In this document: one piece after another, positions 22,646-24,248 of the stretch
Position numbering within the stretch: position 1 is the stretch's first letter
How the letters are laid out: each line of letters begins with the position of its first letter
From: an uncultured Bacteroidota bacterium
Lineage (GTDB): Bacteria; Bacteroidota; Bacteroidia; Chitinophagales; Chitinophagaceae
Direction of reading: 5' to 3'
Assembly (NCBI GenBank): GCA_946479615.1
Contig: CAMLGR010000062.1
Span: 1-24,248 of the forward strand
DNA: 24,248 nt
Program-made: the position numbers and the translations under genes
Notes under the pieces: model-generated
What the model was told of the DNA's origin: nothing
Seen by the model: the letters and a program-made list of their open reading frames with translations, nothing else
Database searches by the model: none

Positions 22646-23398
22646 ATGTATACATTGAAGAAATCGCTGGGACAGCATTTTTTAAAAGATGAGAATATCT
22701 GCCGCAAGATCGTTGCAGCCCTGCAGGAACACAGTTTTACGCAATTACTCGAAGTGGGGCCCGGCGGCGGTGCGCTTACCAAATACCTGCTGCAACTGGA
22801 AAACATCGATTTCAAAGCCATAGAACTGGACCAGGAAAAAGTAGACTACCTGCTAAAAGAATATCCTGCCTTACAAACAAAACTGATCCATAAAGATTTC
22901 CTGGAAGCTGAAAAACCTTTCGAAGGCGCATTTACTATTGTTGGAAACTTTCCTTACAATATCTCCACCCAGATCCTTTTTAAAATACTGGAATGGAAAA
23001 ATGATGTACCCTGCATGGTGGGCATGTTCCAGAAAGAAGTAGCACAACGCGTAGCTGCCAAAGAAGGCAATAAAGTATATGGCGTATTGAGTGTATTGGT
23101 GCAGGCTTTCTTCGAGGTGCAATATCTGTTCGATGTGCAGGAACAGAGCTTTACCCCTCCTCCCAAAGTAAAAAGCGGGGTGATCAGGTTATTGCCAAGA
23201 AAAGAACCTTTGACCATGCGAAGTGAAAAAGATCTTTTTATATTGGTAAAAACGGCTTTTAACCAGCGAAGAAAAACCCTGCGGAATGCTGTTAAAAGTT
23301 TATTCGATGAAACTATATTGAAAGATGAATTGTTTAATAAAAGAGCCGAACAGCTAACCATACAACAATTCGCCGCACTTACATTTAACATGAAATGA
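22646..23398 (+). CDS. rsmA: 16S rRNA (adenine1518-N6/adenine1519-N6)-dimethyltransferase RsmA
   Basis: RsmA (KsgA) dimethylates two adjacent adenines in the 3'-terminal helix of 16S rRNA during small-subunit assembly. The 250-aa protein has the family N-terminus ([19 protein letters not shown]), the SAM-binding motif [10 protein letters not shown] (36-45), acidic ELD at about 60-62, and the catalytic N101-F-P-Y104 motif in VGNFPYNIS. The C-terminal part has [14 protein letters not shown] and [13 protein letters not shown]. Length and key residues are normal. Its TGA overlaps the ATG of the downstream dehydrogenase gene (ATGA), so the two are translationally coupled. Confidence 0.96.
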   Translation: MYTLKKSLGQHFLKDENICRKIVAALQEHSFTQLLEVGPGGGALTKYLLQLENIDFKAIELDQEKVDYLLKEYPALQTKLIHKDFLEAEKPFEGAFTIVGNFPYNISTQILFKILEWKNDVPCMVGMFQKEVAQRVAAKEGNKVYGVLSVLVQAFFEVQYLFDVQEQSFTPPPKVKSGVIRLLPRKEPLTMRSEKDLFILVKTAFNQRRKTLRNAVKSLFDETILKDELFNKRAEQLTIQQFAALTFNMK

Positions 23399-24248
23399 AA
23401 AAAGTAATTATCACTGCCAGCGTTCATGAATTTTTGCCCGAACGGTTACAACAATTGGGTTACGAGGTATTGCAGCAACCAACGATCACTTATGATGAGT
23501 TGTCGGCTATCATCCCCGATGCAGAAGGATTGATCCTTACCACCCGCATAAAAGCCGACAAGCCATTACTGGAAAAAGCTGCGGCGCTGAAATGGATCAG
23601 CAGGTTAGGAAGCGGCATGGAACTTATCGATGTAGCGTATGCAGAAAGCAAGGGAATAAAATGTGTCAGCAGCCCGGAAGGAAACCGTAATGCCGTCGCG
23701 GAACATGAATTGGGCCTGTTGCTCAACCTGCTGAATAATATCTCTTCCTCCAACCAGGAAATAAAACAGGGTCAATGGAAAAGAGCTCCTAACCGTGGCA
23801 TCGAACTTAGCGGAAAAACAGTAGGCATCATCGGCTTTGGTAATACCGGCAGCGCTTTTGCGAAGCTGTTACAACCATTTGATGTAACGGTACTTGCCTA
23901 TGACAAATATAAATTCGGTTTTGCAAAAGGCTATATCAAAGAAGCATCGCCGGAACAGATTGGCAGGTATGCCGATGTGATCAGCCTGCACATACCACTG
24001 ACCGCTGAAACATTTCACCTGGCCAATACTGATTTTTTTAACAGCCTGCAACGCAGCCCTGTTTTCCTCAATACGTCGAGGGGTAAAGTCGCTGATACAG
24101 CCGCAATTATACAAGCATTAAAGGATAAAAAAATAAGGGCCGCCGGGCTGGATGTACTGGAAAATGAAAACCTTGAATCGTTTACTGCTACGGAAAAAGA
24201 GAACCTCGACTGGCTTCTGTCCCAATCAAATGTGATCATTACCCCGCA
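23395..24248 (+). CDS. D-2-hydroxyacid dehydrogenase, SerA-like (3' end missing)
   Basis: An NAD-dependent D-isomer 2-hydroxyacid dehydrogenase, phosphoglycerate-dehydrogenase-like. 284 codons are visible before the window edge. The start is the ATG at 23395 ([13 protein letters not shown]), which overlaps the rsmA stop. It shows the N-terminal substrate-domain pattern [16 protein letters not shown], then [14 protein letters not shown], the Rossmann motif [16 protein letters not shown], the catalytic Arg in NTSRGKVAD and the catalytic Glu in AGLDVLENE. The frame stops at the TP of the expected TPH motif, so the catalytic His lies just outside. The substrate (3-phosphoglycerate, 2-oxoacids or another) is not fixed by these motifs. 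Confidence 0.9.
   Translation, partial: MKKVIITASVHEFLPERLQQLGYEVLQQPTITYDELSAIIPDAEGLILTTRIKADKPLLEKAAALKWISRLGSGMELIDVAYAESKGIKCVSSPEGNRNAVAEHELGLLLNLLNNISSSNQEIKQGQWKRAPNRGIELSGKTVGIIGFGNTGSAFAKLLQPFDVTVLAYDKYKFGFAKGYIKEASPEQIGRYADVISLHIPLTAETFHLANTDFFNSLQRSPVFLNTSRGKVADTAAIIQALKDKKIRAAGLDVLENENLESFTATEKENLDWLLSQSNVIITP

Overview
The window (about 24 kb) looks like chromosome of a Bacteroidota bacterium, most likely of the Chitinophagaceae or a close relative. Four large secreted proteins end in type IX secretion (T9SS) type A sorting domains. Several genes have a TAnnTTTG-type -7 box and no Shine-Dalgarno sequence. The housekeeping proteins (RuvC, PdxA, RsmA, HIT, flippase-like) also read like that group. 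I see no rRNA, tRNA, CRISPR array, transposase or phage gene.

Layout. Positions 1-5114 hold housekeeping and metabolic genes: the 3' end of an Atg22-like MFS transporter, a metallo-beta-lactamase-fold hydrolase, a minus-strand pair (flippase-like membrane protein, then a DUF3108 protein), ruvC, and a HIT-family protein. The gaps between them are filled with long inverted repeats of four sequence families. Positions 5115-6098 are nearly gene-free: one hairpin element, a possible 44-codon minus-strand gene with a terminator, a stretch that could fold, and a 20-bp-spaced direct repeat. Positions 6099-8598 are a tight operon: ABC ATPase, ABC-2 permease and a LolA-like periplasmic protein. It converges with pdxA with no bases between the two stop codons.

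Positions 9977-22523 form a cluster of four T9SS cargo genes: a 1171-aa protein with three beta-sandwich repeats, a glucose/sorbosone-dehydrogenase-type beta-propeller protein, an M14 zinc carboxypeptidase, and a propeller/GEVED protein. All four carry a related module (W, then VERS or ERS, then YYRL or YRIK) just before the sorting domain, so they probably share one export and surface-attachment route. Clear intrinsic terminators end three of the four. The last part holds rsmA overlapping a D-2-hydroxyacid dehydrogenase gene that is cut by the window edge.

The most unusual signal is the set of intergenic hairpins (964-1052, 1927-2103, 4645-4721, 5148-5330, 16401-16483). Although unrelated in overall sequence, they share one design: each arm is built from near-tandem copies of a short word of about 9-13 bp, and the two arms are inverted around a variable centre. 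One of them supplies the stop codons of both flanking convergent genes. A second theme is that several start codons lie only a few bases after a -7 box, which suggests leaderless or nearly leaderless mRNAs.
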